A stretch of 64,000 nt of DNA from NCBI RefSeq assembly GCF_007558825.1, contig NZ_VLTK01000004.1:201460-265459 (forward strand), in the 5' to 3' direction. Shown here one piece after another: positions 16,442 to 24,857 of the stretch. The notes below the pieces were generated by a model. It was not told the origin of the DNA. It did not search any database and saw nothing but the letters and a program-made list of their open reading frames with translations. The stretch comes from Brevibacterium aurantiacum (GTDB taxonomy: Bacteria; Actinomycetota; Actinomycetes; Actinomycetales; Brevibacteriaceae). The position numbers were made by a program, and so were the translations under genes. Position 1 is the stretch's first letter; each line of letters starts with the position of its first letter.

Positions 16442-17599
16442 TCAAAGCGCCCCAGTACGGTCCTCGAGCAGCCAGGGGTTCGACAGCAGCACGAATGCCG
16501 ATTCGACGATGAGCACGGGCGACATGTTCGTCTGCAGCCGTCGTCTCGCCTCGGTGATGGCATCGATGCGCAGCAGAGTCGTGTCAGGTCCGTCCCGGTT
16601 CGCCTGCTCGGCGATGAGATCGCCTTCTCCGGCGTTGATCCATCCCTCGCGGATCCCCAACTGGTGCATGAGGATGTCGCGGTAGAGACTCATGAGTTCG
16701 AGGAAGATTCGGTCGAGTTCGTCATTGCGGGCGCGCACCGACCGGCGCTTCTGCTCCTCTTCGAGCTTCCTGATCTGAGATCTCGCCGAGGGAGGGATGG
16801 ACTTCTCGGATTCGATGCCCAAAGTCGCCATGAGATCGCTGCGCTCAGAAGCATTGCGTTCCTCAACACGAGACTTTGCGGTCTCTGCGGCTTCATCGAC
16901 GATGCGTCCCGCCAAGCGGATCGTCGCGCCGACCGAAGTCAGCTTCCCTGGGATCGCGAGGAGCTGCTTGCGCTCCTCACCGGCGGAATCGTTGAGCGCC
17001 ATGTACTTGGCCCGACCGATGTGGTTCTGCGCCACGGCGGCTGCCCACTGAGCCCTGTCCTCGTCGACGTGGTCGCGTTCGATGAGGAGCTGTGCCACGG
17101 CGTCCCGAGAGGGGATGCGCAGGCGAACGGGCCGGCATCGAGAACGGATCGTGGTGAGCACATCGATGGGACTCGGCGCGCACAGCAGCCACACAGTGGC
17201 CGGGGGCGGTTCTTCGATGGCCTTGAGAAGGACGTTGGCGGTCCGCTCGCTCATCCGGTCCGCGTCTTCGATGATGACGACTCGCCACGGGGAGTTGACC
17301 GGGGCTGACTGCGCTCTCGATACCAGTTCCCTCACTTCATCGATGGCGATCACCGATTTCTGAGTCGACATGATCGTCAACGATTCGTGATGCCCCTTGA
17401 GCACGCGCGAGGTGACTTCGTCGGGCTCCTCGCTGCCGGAGATCAGCGCCGCAGCGAAGGCCCGAGCCGCATTGGATCGACCGGACCCCGGGGGGCCGGT
17501 GAATAGCCAGGCATGGGTCATCGCGCCCGGTGAATAGAGTGCGTACTTGAGCTGGGTGATGACCTCGTCCTGGCCGACGAGCTCATTGAAGACGCTCAC
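16442..17599 (-). CDS. holB: DNA polymerase III delta prime subunit
   Basis: A 385-residue clamp-loader subunit. The AAA+ core opens with GQDEVITQLKYAL, then FTGPPGSGRSNAA, where Arg replaces the P-loop lysine as in non-ATP-binding delta prime subunits. RMSERTANVLLKAIEEPP and the SRC sensor motif (RSRCRPV) follow. It loads the beta clamp with gamma/tau (dnaX at 59.4-62.6 kb) and delta. Unusually, the four-cysteine zinc module that normally follows the P-loop is gone, replaced by a short acidic SGSEEPDE loop. GTG 17599 directly follows the TMK fusion stop, so the two are coupled. Confidence 0.92.
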   Translation of the reverse strand: MSVFNELVGQDEVITQLKYALYSPGAMTHAWLFTGPPGSGRSNAARAFAAALISGSEEPDEVTSRVLKGHHESLTIMSTQKSVIAIDEVRELVSRAQSAPVNSPWRVVIIEDADRMSERTANVLLKAIEEPPPATVWLLCAPSPIDVLTTIRSRCRPVRLRIPSRDAVAQLLIERDHVDEDRAQWAAAVAQNHIGRAKYMALNDSAGEERKQLLAIPGKLTSVGATIRLAGRIVDEAAETAKSRVEERNASERSDLMATLGIESEKSIPPSARSQIRKLEEEQKRRSVRARNDELDRIFLELMSLYRDILMHQLGIREGWINAGEGDLIAEQANRDGPDTTLLRIDAITEARRRLQTNMSPVLIVESAFVLLSNPWLLEDRTGAL

Positions 17600-20326
17600 T
17601 CAGTGACCTTCCGGGTTGTTGAAGCGCTGATGGTTGCGTTCTCGCTGTTTGCGCAGCCGCTCGCGTGCCTGACGTTCGATCTCAGCCTGGGCATGCAGTC
17701 GCTCTCGGCTCATCTGTCGGGCGTTTCGCATGGGCAGCACCGTTGTCGCTGCATCTTCGTCACCTGCGTCGGTCCCGCCACCCGGCTGAGCCTCGGACCT
17801 CGGTGGAGTCCCGTCACCACTGCGGGGGTCGACCACACGGGTTTCTGCTTCTTCCGAGTCAGGCGTTGCGATCTCATTCGTCGGCACAGCGTCCTCATCT
17901 TCGTCATCCGCCAAGGAAGCACTCGGCGCAACTCCGCGGGTCGGCAGCACCGTGGTGGCCGCATCCTCGTCGACCTCGGGTTCGGACTCAGGCGCAGATT
18001 CAGACTCAGGTGCAGATTCGGACTCAGGTGCAGATTCGGACTCAGGTTCGCTTGCGTGAGTCGGAAGCACCGCGGTGGCCGCTTCATCATCGCCCTGTTC
18101 GTCTGGCTGTCGCAGATCAGCGCCGAGGTCGACTCTCTCAGTTTCGACGCCGTCATTGCGCTCTTCGGATTCGAGGCGGTCAGTGGATTGCGGGATGAAC
18201 CGTTCGTTCGAAGCTGGAACGAATCGGACTCCGGGCTCGGGTGCGACCGACTCGTCGGCGGTAGTCGACACCCCCTCATCGGACTCCGCGGCGGACGCAC
18301 CGACGACGGCTTCGGAGGGATGGTTCTCCTCCACCTCGGCGTCAGTTGACGTGCTTGTGACGACACCTGCGTCGGTGGCGGCCGTACTGCCCACCTGCTG
18401 CGGCAGCCGGGTGCGGATAGCGGTGAGGATTTCGGCGGTCAATTCATCCTCTGACACCGATGCGTCGAGGACGACGTACCGGTCGGGCTCTTTGTGCGCA
18501 CGGGTCAGGTAGGTCTGACGGACCCGCTGGTGGAACTGCCGGTTCTCCTCGTCGAGGTAGTTGTTCTCGCTGCGTTTGCCCATCCTGGCCGCAGCGGTCT
18601 CGGGATCGATGTCCAGGACGATTGTCAGATGCGGGACGAGTCCCTGAGTCGCCCATTTGCTCAGCGCCAAGATCGTCTTCGGGTCGAAGTTGCGGCCTGC
18701 AGCCTGGTAGGCGATCGTCGAATCGATGTACCTGTCGGTGATGACGATGTTTCCGCCGTCGAGACTCGGATCGACCAACGAGGCCACGTGGTGGGCGCGA
18801 TCGGCGGCAAAGAGCAGCGCCTCGGTGCGGGGGCTCGGAGGTTCGGAGTCGAATAGCACCGAACGGATCTGTCGCCCCAGTTCGGTTCCGCCTGGTTCCC
18901 GGGTCGCTTCGACGTTGTGTCCCTCGTCGGCCAGGGTCTGTGAGATTCGCTTGATCTGTGTGCTCTTGCCCGAACCATCGCCGCCTTCGATGGCGATGAA
19001 GAATCCGGCTCCCAGTCGTTCCGCGGAGTTTCCGATACCGTCGTTCGCTCCGTTCTCGGCGGCGCTGGGCGGACGGAATCCATGCACGATGTCAACGGAC
19101 AGTCCCTGGAGACCGTGCGGGTCGAAGATGAAGAGTCCGATGACTCCGGCGACCAGAGCGGCCAATCCCAAGATTCCGAACGCAACGTCGCTGGGGGCCA
19201 GCAGCCATTCCATGGCCGAGCCGACAGGGATGGTGATGCCGAAGTCGATGGAGTTGAGGACGAGGGCGACCACCGCCCCGCCGACGGCTCCGATCCGCCG
19301 CGAGAAGTCATAGGGCTGTGAGCGCACCCCGATTCCGACGAGGAAGGCGATGACTGCGGACAGGACGACCTTGCCGGAGAGCTCGCCGATGGCTCCTGTG
19401 GCGATCAGCAGAATTCCGGACACGGTCAACGCGAAGGCGGAGACGCGCGGCCGAGACATTCCGGGCGCGAAGGTGGGCCCCATCTCGAAGCCGATGGCCC
19501 AACCCACCAGACACGACGCAATCATGAGGGCGAAGCCGGCTTGGCCGAAGCTGTGTTCAACAGCGGTCGGCTGGGCCAGGATGACGGTGGTTCCCAGCAC
19601 TGCGAACAGCGCGATGCAGACCCACGGCATCTTAATGGTCGCGGCGGGTCTGGCCACACGTGCCTTGGTCGAGGGGAATGCGCCGGTTGTCGCTGCTTCG
19701 GCGTGGAGAGCGCGCTCGGGGGTGAGGAAGATGATCACGGCGCCGACGGCCATGGCGATGCCCACCAGGAGACTCATCCATCCCAGGGACTGAGTGCCTG
19801 CTGCGGACCCACCGATGATCTGGAAGGCGAATGCGACGAAGACGAGTATCGCTGCGGGGATGCCGACTCGACGCCACGGCTTCTCGTTCGTGAACGGGTT
19901 GATGCTCATCAGCAGGCCAACGACGGCTCCGAGGAATAATGCGGTGACCCAGGTCAGCCATGCACTCGGCGCGAGGGAGAGGACGATGAGCAGCCCTGCC
20001 TCGACGACAGCTGCGATGCTGAGCGCCAGTTTGCGCACGGCTGGGCCCTTGCTCGCCAAGATCTTCTGCGGAATGAACAGTCCGGCCCCGGCGAGGACGA
20101 AGACGATGAGGAGAGACACGCTTCCCAGCTGGTTGTCGAAGCCTCCCGCACCGATGCTGTCGGCCGTTGCGGTAAACGCCCGACCACCGATCGTGGCGAA
20201 GAATCCACTGGTGCCCGCCACGACATAGCTGATCGCCACGAGCACTATCAGTGCGCCCCAAGCAGCGGTCTCGGCAACCAACCGGCCAGGGGCTCCGGGA
20301 AGTCGATGTCCTGTAGTAGTCAACAT
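17600..20326 (-). CDS. tmk: Integral membrane domain - thymidylate kinase fusion with acidic tail
   Basis: About 908 residues in three parts. Residues 1-410 hold about twelve hydrophobic segments, a transporter-like membrane domain. Residues about 440-650 are a complete thymidylate kinase: P-loop AIEGGDGSGKST (about 445-456), the DRYIDSTIAYQ motif and a LID segment with RMGKRSENNYLDE. Residues 650-908 are a disordered acidic tail containing an ESAPESES ladder and three copies of a D/E-AAT-(T/A)VLP motif. The kinase makes dTDP from dTMP for DNA synthesis. Large membrane-kinase fusions of this kind occur in some Streptomyces. ATG 20326 is chosen as the first codon of the membrane domain; a weak ribosome site precedes it. 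Cotranscribed with holB. Confidence 0.9.
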   Translation of the reverse strand: MLTTTGHRLPGAPGRLVAETAAWGALIVLVAISYVVAGTSGFFATIGGRAFTATADSIGAGGFDNQLGSVSLLIVFVLAGAGLFIPQKILASKGPAVRKLALSIAAVVEAGLLIVLSLAPSAWLTWVTALFLGAVVGLLMSINPFTNEKPWRRVGIPAAILVFVAFAFQIIGGSAAGTQSLGWMSLLVGIAMAVGAVIIFLTPERALHAEAATTGAFPSTKARVARPAATIKMPWVCIALFAVLGTTVILAQPTAVEHSFGQAGFALMIASCLVGWAIGFEMGPTFAPGMSRPRVSAFALTVSGILLIATGAIGELSGKVVLSAVIAFLVGIGVRSQPYDFSRRIGAVGGAVVALVLNSIDFGITIPVGSAMEWLLAPSDVAFGILGLAALVAGVIGLFIFDPHGLQGLSVDIVHGFRPPSAAENGANDGIGNSAERLGAGFFIAIEGGDGSGKSTQIKRISQTLADEGHNVEATREPGGTELGRQIRSVLFDSEPPSPRTEALLFAADRAHHVASLVDPSLDGGNIVITDRYIDSTIAYQAAGRNFDPKTILALSKWATQGLVPHLTIVLDIDPETAAARMGKRSENNYLDEENRQFHQRVRQTYLTRAHKEPDRYVVLDASVSEDELTAEILTAIRTRLPQQVGSTAATDAGVVTSTSTDAEVEENHPSEAVVGASAAESDEGVSTTADESVAPEPGVRFVPASNERFIPQSTDRLESEERNDGVETERVDLGADLRQPDEQGDDEAATAVLPTHASEPESESAPESESAPESESAPESEPEVDEDAATTVLPTRGVAPSASLADDEDEDAVPTNEIATPDSEEAETRVVDPRSGDGTPPRSEAQPGGGTDAGDEDAATTVLPMRNARQMSRERLHAQAEIERQARERLRKQRERNHQRFNNPEGH

Positions 20327-20420
20327 ACTCACAGCTCTACAATATCTGCCGCGACTGACATATCTCTTGGAACGGGCCGGATCTCTTCTCACTGACGCCT
20401 GATCATCTACTCTTGATTGC

Positions 20421-21176
20421 GTGCACACAACGAATACCGCCATGTCAGCAGTTGCGACCACCGGACTGAGTCCGATCGAGGAGCTCGCCTTCGCCCGAGT
20501 CCTCCTCGACTCGGTCAAGCATGGCAGCAGCGGGGCGACCCTGCGGATGTACAGCCCCGCTCCGACGGTGGCATTCGGTGCCAGGGACCGTTTCCTCCCC
20601 GGGTTCCCGAGCGCCGTCGAAGCAGCCCGAGATCACGGTTTCACTCCAGCTCTGCGCAGCCTCGGCGGGCGAGCCGCAGCCTATCACCGGGGGTCCCTGG
20701 TCATCGACCACATCGAACCCAGTGATGCCTTCATCAAGGACACGACTGCCAGGTTCACCGGGTTCGGGCAGGACTACGTCGAAGTGCTGCGAGGCATCGG
20801 AGTCGACGCCCGCCTCGGCGAGATTCCCGGTGAATACTGCCCTGGTGAGCACAGCGTCAACGTGGCCGGTCGGATCAAGGCCATCGGAACCGCGCAGCGG
20901 GTGGTCTCGGGTGCGTGGCTGTTCTCGTCGTCCGTGATCGTCGAGGATCCTGATCCCATCCGTGCCGTCCTCACCGACGTCGAGGCGGCCCTGGGCATCG
21001 AGTGGGACCCGGCCACGGGCGGTTCGATCAGTGAAGTCCACCCCGAGATCACGACCGATGCCGTCGCCGAGGCCTTCGCCTCCTACTATTCCTCTGCCGA
21101 TCCGCACACGCCCGGTGAGCCCACCGCCGACGAGCTCGCGGCGCTGCCGGAGAAAACCGGCACTCACGTGCTGTGA
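20421..21176 (+). CDS. Lipoate-protein ligase/octanoyltransferase-like protein
   Basis: A 251-residue protein of the biotin/lipoyl-ligase superfamily. The catalytic domain shows RSLGGRAAAYHRGSLVIDHI (lipoate-ligase type RRxxGGG...H segment) and the GRIKAIGTAQRV strand with the conserved lysine that contacts the acyl-adenylate. It may attach octanoate or lipoate to a carrier protein, or be one of the catalytically altered actinobacterial relatives; no lipoyl-domain gene is nearby. GTG 20421 lies right after an AT-rich promoter-like stretch without a ribosome site, so translation may be leaderless; ATG 20442 is the alternative. Divergent from the TMK fusion across about 94 bp. Confidence 0.75.
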   Translation: MHTTNTAMSAVATTGLSPIEELAFARVLLDSVKHGSSGATLRMYSPAPTVAFGARDRFLPGFPSAVEAARDHGFTPALRSLGGRAAAYHRGSLVIDHIEPSDAFIKDTTARFTGFGQDYVEVLRGIGVDARLGEIPGEYCPGEHSVNVAGRIKAIGTAQRVVSGAWLFSSSVIVEDPDPIRAVLTDVEAALGIEWDPATGGSISEVHPEITTDAVAEAFASYYSSADPHTPGEPTADELAALPEKTGTHVL

Positions 21177-21238
21177 CGCCCTTAGAACTGTGACAATTCC
21201 TGCACTGTGACGCTGAAGCGATTGGAGACTATGACCTC

Positions 21239-21730
21239 ATGAATGTGCGCGAGGCGACGAAGGACGATCTGCCGGACATTCTCCGACTTGTCCATGCTCT
21301 GGCCGTGTACGAGAAGGAACCCGACGCGGTCGACGCCACCGAGGACGACTTCGCTGCGGTGATGTTCCCAGACGATGGCCGTCCGAACACCTATGGGCTC
21401 GTCGCCGAGGTGGACGGGCAGATCATCGGCATCGCAATCTGGTTCCATTCGTTCTCCACCTGGACTGGAAAGAACGGGATCTGGCTCGAGGATCTGTTCA
21501 TCGACCCTGACTATCGCGGCAACGGGGCGGGCAAAGCCCTGCTGGGACGCTTGGCCCAAATCTGCCAGGAACGGGGGCTGACCCGACTCGAGTGGTGCGT
21601 GCTCAAGTGGAACGAACCCTCGATCGGGTTCTACCGCTCGCTGGGCGCAAAAGCACAGGACGAGTGGGAGACCTTCCGTCTCGATGGTCAGGCCCTGCAC
21701 TTGCTCGCCGATGAATCAGCCGTGCACTAG
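21239..21730 (+). CDS. GNAT acetyltransferase, spermidine/spermine (SSAT)-like
   Basis: A 163-residue single-domain GNAT enzyme. The acetyl-CoA loop is in LFIDPDYRGNGAGKALL, followed by EWCVLKWNEPSIGFYRSLGA and EWETFRLDGQAL; this run of motifs is characteristic of the diamine/polyamine (SSAT, PaiA-like) branch. The amine substrate cannot be assigned from sequence. ATG 21239 is the only plausible start; upstream sequence is short of a strong ribosome site. It converges on topA, and the topA terminator at 21798-21826 lies between. Confidence 0.85.
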   Translation: MNVREATKDDLPDILRLVHALAVYEKEPDAVDATEDDFAAVMFPDDGRPNTYGLVAEVDGQIIGIAIWFHSFSTWTGKNGIWLEDLFIDPDYRGNGAGKALLGRLAQICQERGLTRLEWCVLKWNEPSIGFYRSLGAKAQDEWETFRLDGQALHLLADESAVH

Positions 21731-21797
21731 TCGCGAGGCTGACTGGTGTTGAGATGCTGAGTTCACCGACATCACCAGTGCGATTTGAAGAAGAAGT

Positions 21798-21826
21798 GGG
21801 CCGATCCTCCATAGAGAAATCGGCCC
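21798..21826 (-). terminator. topA terminator
   Basis: GGGCCGAT (21798-21805) and ATCGGCCC (21819-21826) are perfect arms with a 13-base loop; the minus strand continues into a T/C-rich tract (ACTTCTTCTTC). Also positioned to stop the convergent acetyltransferase transcript. Confidence 0.75.
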
Positions 21827-21845
21827 AGAACTTCCTATCACAACC

Positions 21846-24722
21846 TCAGGGTGTCTTCGGCTTAGCCGTTGTGGTCTTCTTGGCGGCTGTCGTCTTCGTT
21901 GCCGTCGTCGACTTGCCCGTCGTCGACTTGCCCGTCGTCGACTTGGCCGTCGTCGACTTGGCCGTCGTGGCTTTCTTGGCTGCCGTCGACTTCGCAGCTG
22001 TCTTCGCCGGAGTCTTCTTTGCAGCGGTCGTCTTGGCAGCCGTCGTCTTCTTAGCGGGAGCCTTCTTGGCTGGTGCCTTCTTTGCCGGCGCTTTCTTCTT
22101 AGCCGGACCCTTCGCACGCTTTTCCGCCAGGAGCTCGGCGGCACGGCCGATGTTCATCGACTCGACCGTATCGTCCTTGCGCAGAGTTGCATTGAACTCA
22201 CCGTCGGTGACGTAGGGGCCGAAGCGACCGTCCTTGACCACGACCGGCTTCTTCGAGATGGGATCCTCGCCCAGTTCCTTCAATGGTGCTGCGGCTTGAC
22301 GGCCACCGCGCTGCTTCGGCTGGGCGTAGATCTTCAGTGCCTCGTCCAAGGTGATGTTGAAGATCTGCTCTTCGTCGGTCAGCGACCGTGAGTCCGTGCC
22401 CTTCTTCAGGTATGGACCGTAGCGCCCGTTCTGGGCGGTGATGTCGGTGCCCTCTTCGTCCTGGCCGACGACCCTGGGAAGACTGAGCAGGGTCAGTGCC
22501 GTCCCAAGGTCGATCGAGTTCAGGTCCATGGACTTGAACAGTGAGCCGGTGCGCGGCTTCGGCTTCTTCGCTCCGCGTTTGGGCTTCTCTTCGGGCTCGG
22601 GAAGAATCTCGGAGACATAGGGGCCGAAGCGCCCGTTCTTCGCCACGATCGTGTGTCCGGTCTCCGGATCGACACCGAGTTCACGGTCGCCATCACCCTG
22701 CGATTCGATGAGTTCGGCGGCCTTGGCTGCGGTCAGCTCGTCCGGGGCCAGATCTTCTGGCACGGACACGCGCTTCGGATCCGCGCCCTCTTCGGAGGCC
22801 GGGACCTCGAGGTAGGGGCCATAGCGACCTACGCGCAGATTCACGCCTTCGCTGATGACGACGGTGTTGACCTCGCGGGCGTCGATGTCACCGAGGTCGT
22901 CGACGACTTCCTTGAGTCCTTCGCGATCCTGGGACTTGTCACCGAAGTAGAAGCGGGCCAACCACGCTTTGCGGTCTTCCTCGCCCATGGCGATCCGGTC
23001 GAGTTCGGATTCCAAGTCGGCGGTGAACGCGTAGTCGACAAGCCGAGTGAAGTGCTCTTCAAGGAGGCGCACGACGGAGAAAGCCAACCAGCTGGGCACC
23101 AGGGCGTTGCCGCGGGAGGTGACATATCCGCGGTCCTGGATGACGGAGATCGTGGCAGCATACGTCGAAGGTCGGCCGATGCCGAGCTCTTCGAGCTGCT
23201 TGACCAGGCTGGCTTCCGTGAAGCGTGGCGGTGGAGCCGTCGTGTGTCCGTCGGCTTCGGCCTTGACCACGGACAGGGCCTGACCTTCTTCGACCTGCGG
23301 AAGACGGGATTCGCCGGACTTCGTGTCGTAGCGTCCGGCGTCGGTGCCCTCCTCATAGGCTGCGAGGAATCCGCGGAAGGTGATGACGGTGCCGCTGGCG
23401 CTGAAGCCCGCATCATGGCCGTCAGCAAGGTCGGCGCGGACCTTGATAGTTGCGGTCTTGCCCTTGGCATCGGCCATCTGGCTGGCGACGGTGCGCTTCC
23501 AGATCAGGTCGTAGAGACGGAACTCTTCGCCGCTGAGCGACTTCGAGACCTGGGCTGGGGTGCGGAAGGAGTCGCCCGAGGGACGGATCGCCTCGTGGGC
23601 CTCCTGCGCCGACTTCTGTTTACCCGAGTAGGTACGCGGTGACTGTGGGACGAATTCGGGACCGTAGAGTTCAGTCACCTGTTTCCGTGCCGCGGAGATC
23701 GCTTGGCCCGACAATGCAGAGGAGTCGGTACGCATGTAGGTGATGTAACCGTGCTCGTACAGCGACTGGGCGGTGCGCATGGCCTGACGAGCACTCATGC
23801 GCAGCTTGCGGCCGGCTTCCTGCTGCAGGGTCGAGGTCGTAAACGGTGCCGCAGGCTTGCGCGAATACGGCTTCGACTCGACGGCAGTGACCGTCAGCGC
23901 GTCCTTCGCGGTGCCGTTGAGCTCCGTGGCCAGCGCTTCGGCCCTGGTCTGGTCGACGACGGTGGCCGATGAGTTCTTCAGCTCACCCTTGTCATTGAAA
24001 TCTCGGCCTGAGGCCACGCGAGCACCGTCGAGGGTCGAAAGGTTCGCGGCGAACGGGCTGGTGCCGTCGGGCAGCCCCAGGTCGACATCAAGGTCCCAGT
24101 AATCGGCGGAGACGAAGGCCATGCGTTCGCGCTCACGTTCGACGACGAGGCGGGTTGCCACCGACTGAACACGACCGGCGGAGAGTCCGGCGCGAATCTT
24201 GCGCCACAGGACGGGCGAGATCTCGTAGCCGTAGAGGCGGTCGAGGATGCGGCGAGTCTCCTGTGCATCGACGAGAGCGGTGTCGATCTCACGGGTGTTC
24301 GCCAGAGCCCGCTCGATGGCCTCGGGGGTGATCTCGTGGAAGACCATGCGCTTGACGGGGATCTTCGGCTTGAGGACCTCGAGAAGGTGCCAGGCGATGG
24401 CCTCACCTTCGCGGTCCTCATCTGTTGCGAGATAGAGTTCGTCGGCGTCCTTGAGGAGGCGCTTGAGTTCGGTGACCTTCTTCTTCTTACCCGGGTCGAC
24501 GCGGTAGTAGGGATCGAAGTTGTTGTCGACGTCGACAGCGAACTTTCCGTACGGTCCCTTCTTCATGTCTGCCGGGAGTTCGGACGGGGTGGGAAGGTCG
24601 CGGATGTGGCCGACCGACGCTTCAACGTCGTAACCCTCTCCGAGGTACCCAACGATCGTTCGCGCCTTCGTCGGGGACTCGACGATGACGAGACGGCGGG
24701 GCTGCTTCTCGGTTGTGGTCAC
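21846..24722 (-). CDS. topA: DNA topoisomerase I with lysine-rich tail
   Basis: A 958-residue type IA topoisomerase. The Toprim domain starts RRLVIVESPTKART and holds ATDEDREGEA (about 99-108); the nicking tyrosine is Y329 in ITYMRTDSSAL. It relaxes negative supercoils. As in other actinobacteria, zinc fingers are missing and the C-terminus instead has repeated NGRYGPYL-type modules, then about 90 residues of Lys/Ala/Thr repeats (KKAPAKKAPAKK, KSTTGKSTTAK) that should bind DNA non-specifically. Four consecutive 15-bp DNA repeats encode part of this tail. It is the same position relative to the helicase as in mycobacteria (Rv3646c/Rv3649). Confidence 0.96.
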   Translation of the reverse strand: MTTTEKQPRRLVIVESPTKARTIVGYLGEGYDVEASVGHIRDLPTPSELPADMKKGPYGKFAVDVDNNFDPYYRVDPGKKKKVTELKRLLKDADELYLATDEDREGEAIAWHLLEVLKPKIPVKRMVFHEITPEAIERALANTREIDTALVDAQETRRILDRLYGYEISPVLWRKIRAGLSAGRVQSVATRLVVERERERMAFVSADYWDLDVDLGLPDGTSPFAANLSTLDGARVASGRDFNDKGELKNSSATVVDQTRAEALATELNGTAKDALTVTAVESKPYSRKPAAPFTTSTLQQEAGRKLRMSARQAMRTAQSLYEHGYITYMRTDSSALSGQAISAARKQVTELYGPEFVPQSPRTYSGKQKSAQEAHEAIRPSGDSFRTPAQVSKSLSGEEFRLYDLIWKRTVASQMADAKGKTATIKVRADLADGHDAGFSASGTVITFRGFLAAYEEGTDAGRYDTKSGESRLPQVEEGQALSVVKAEADGHTTAPPPRFTEASLVKQLEELGIGRPSTYAATISVIQDRGYVTSRGNALVPSWLAFSVVRLLEEHFTRLVDYAFTADLESELDRIAMGEEDRKAWLARFYFGDKSQDREGLKEVVDDLGDIDAREVNTVVISEGVNLRVGRYGPYLEVPASEEGADPKRVSVPEDLAPDELTAAKAAELIESQGDGDRELGVDPETGHTIVAKNGRFGPYVSEILPEPEEKPKRGAKKPKPRTGSLFKSMDLNSIDLGTALTLLSLPRVVGQDEEGTDITAQNGRYGPYLKKGTDSRSLTDEEQIFNITLDEALKIYAQPKQRGGRQAAAPLKELGEDPISKKPVVVKDGRFGPYVTDGEFNATLRKDDTVESMNIGRAAELLAEKRAKGPAKKKAPAKKAPAKKAPAKKTTAAKTTAAKKTPAKTAAKSTAAKKATTAKSTTAKSTTGKSTTGKSTTATKTTAAKKTTTAKPKTP
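21898..21963. repeat. 15-bp tandem repeat inside topA
   Basis: The unit TTGCCCGTCGTCGAC (with C/G variation at one base) occurs four times in a row and encodes the Lys-Ser-Thr-Thr-Gly/Ala steps of the TopA tail. Such a run is prone to slippage, so tail length may vary between strains. Confidence 0.75.
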
Positions 24723-24857
24723 GCTTTCACATTCCTCTCACGGCGCCGGTTGATCGAATAAACGGACGATCCGGCCCAATGTAACACTGATGATCGTGCC
24801 CGACCTGCATCGGGTTGATGCAGTGAACGTCAACGGCAACGGTTTTCGATACTACCG

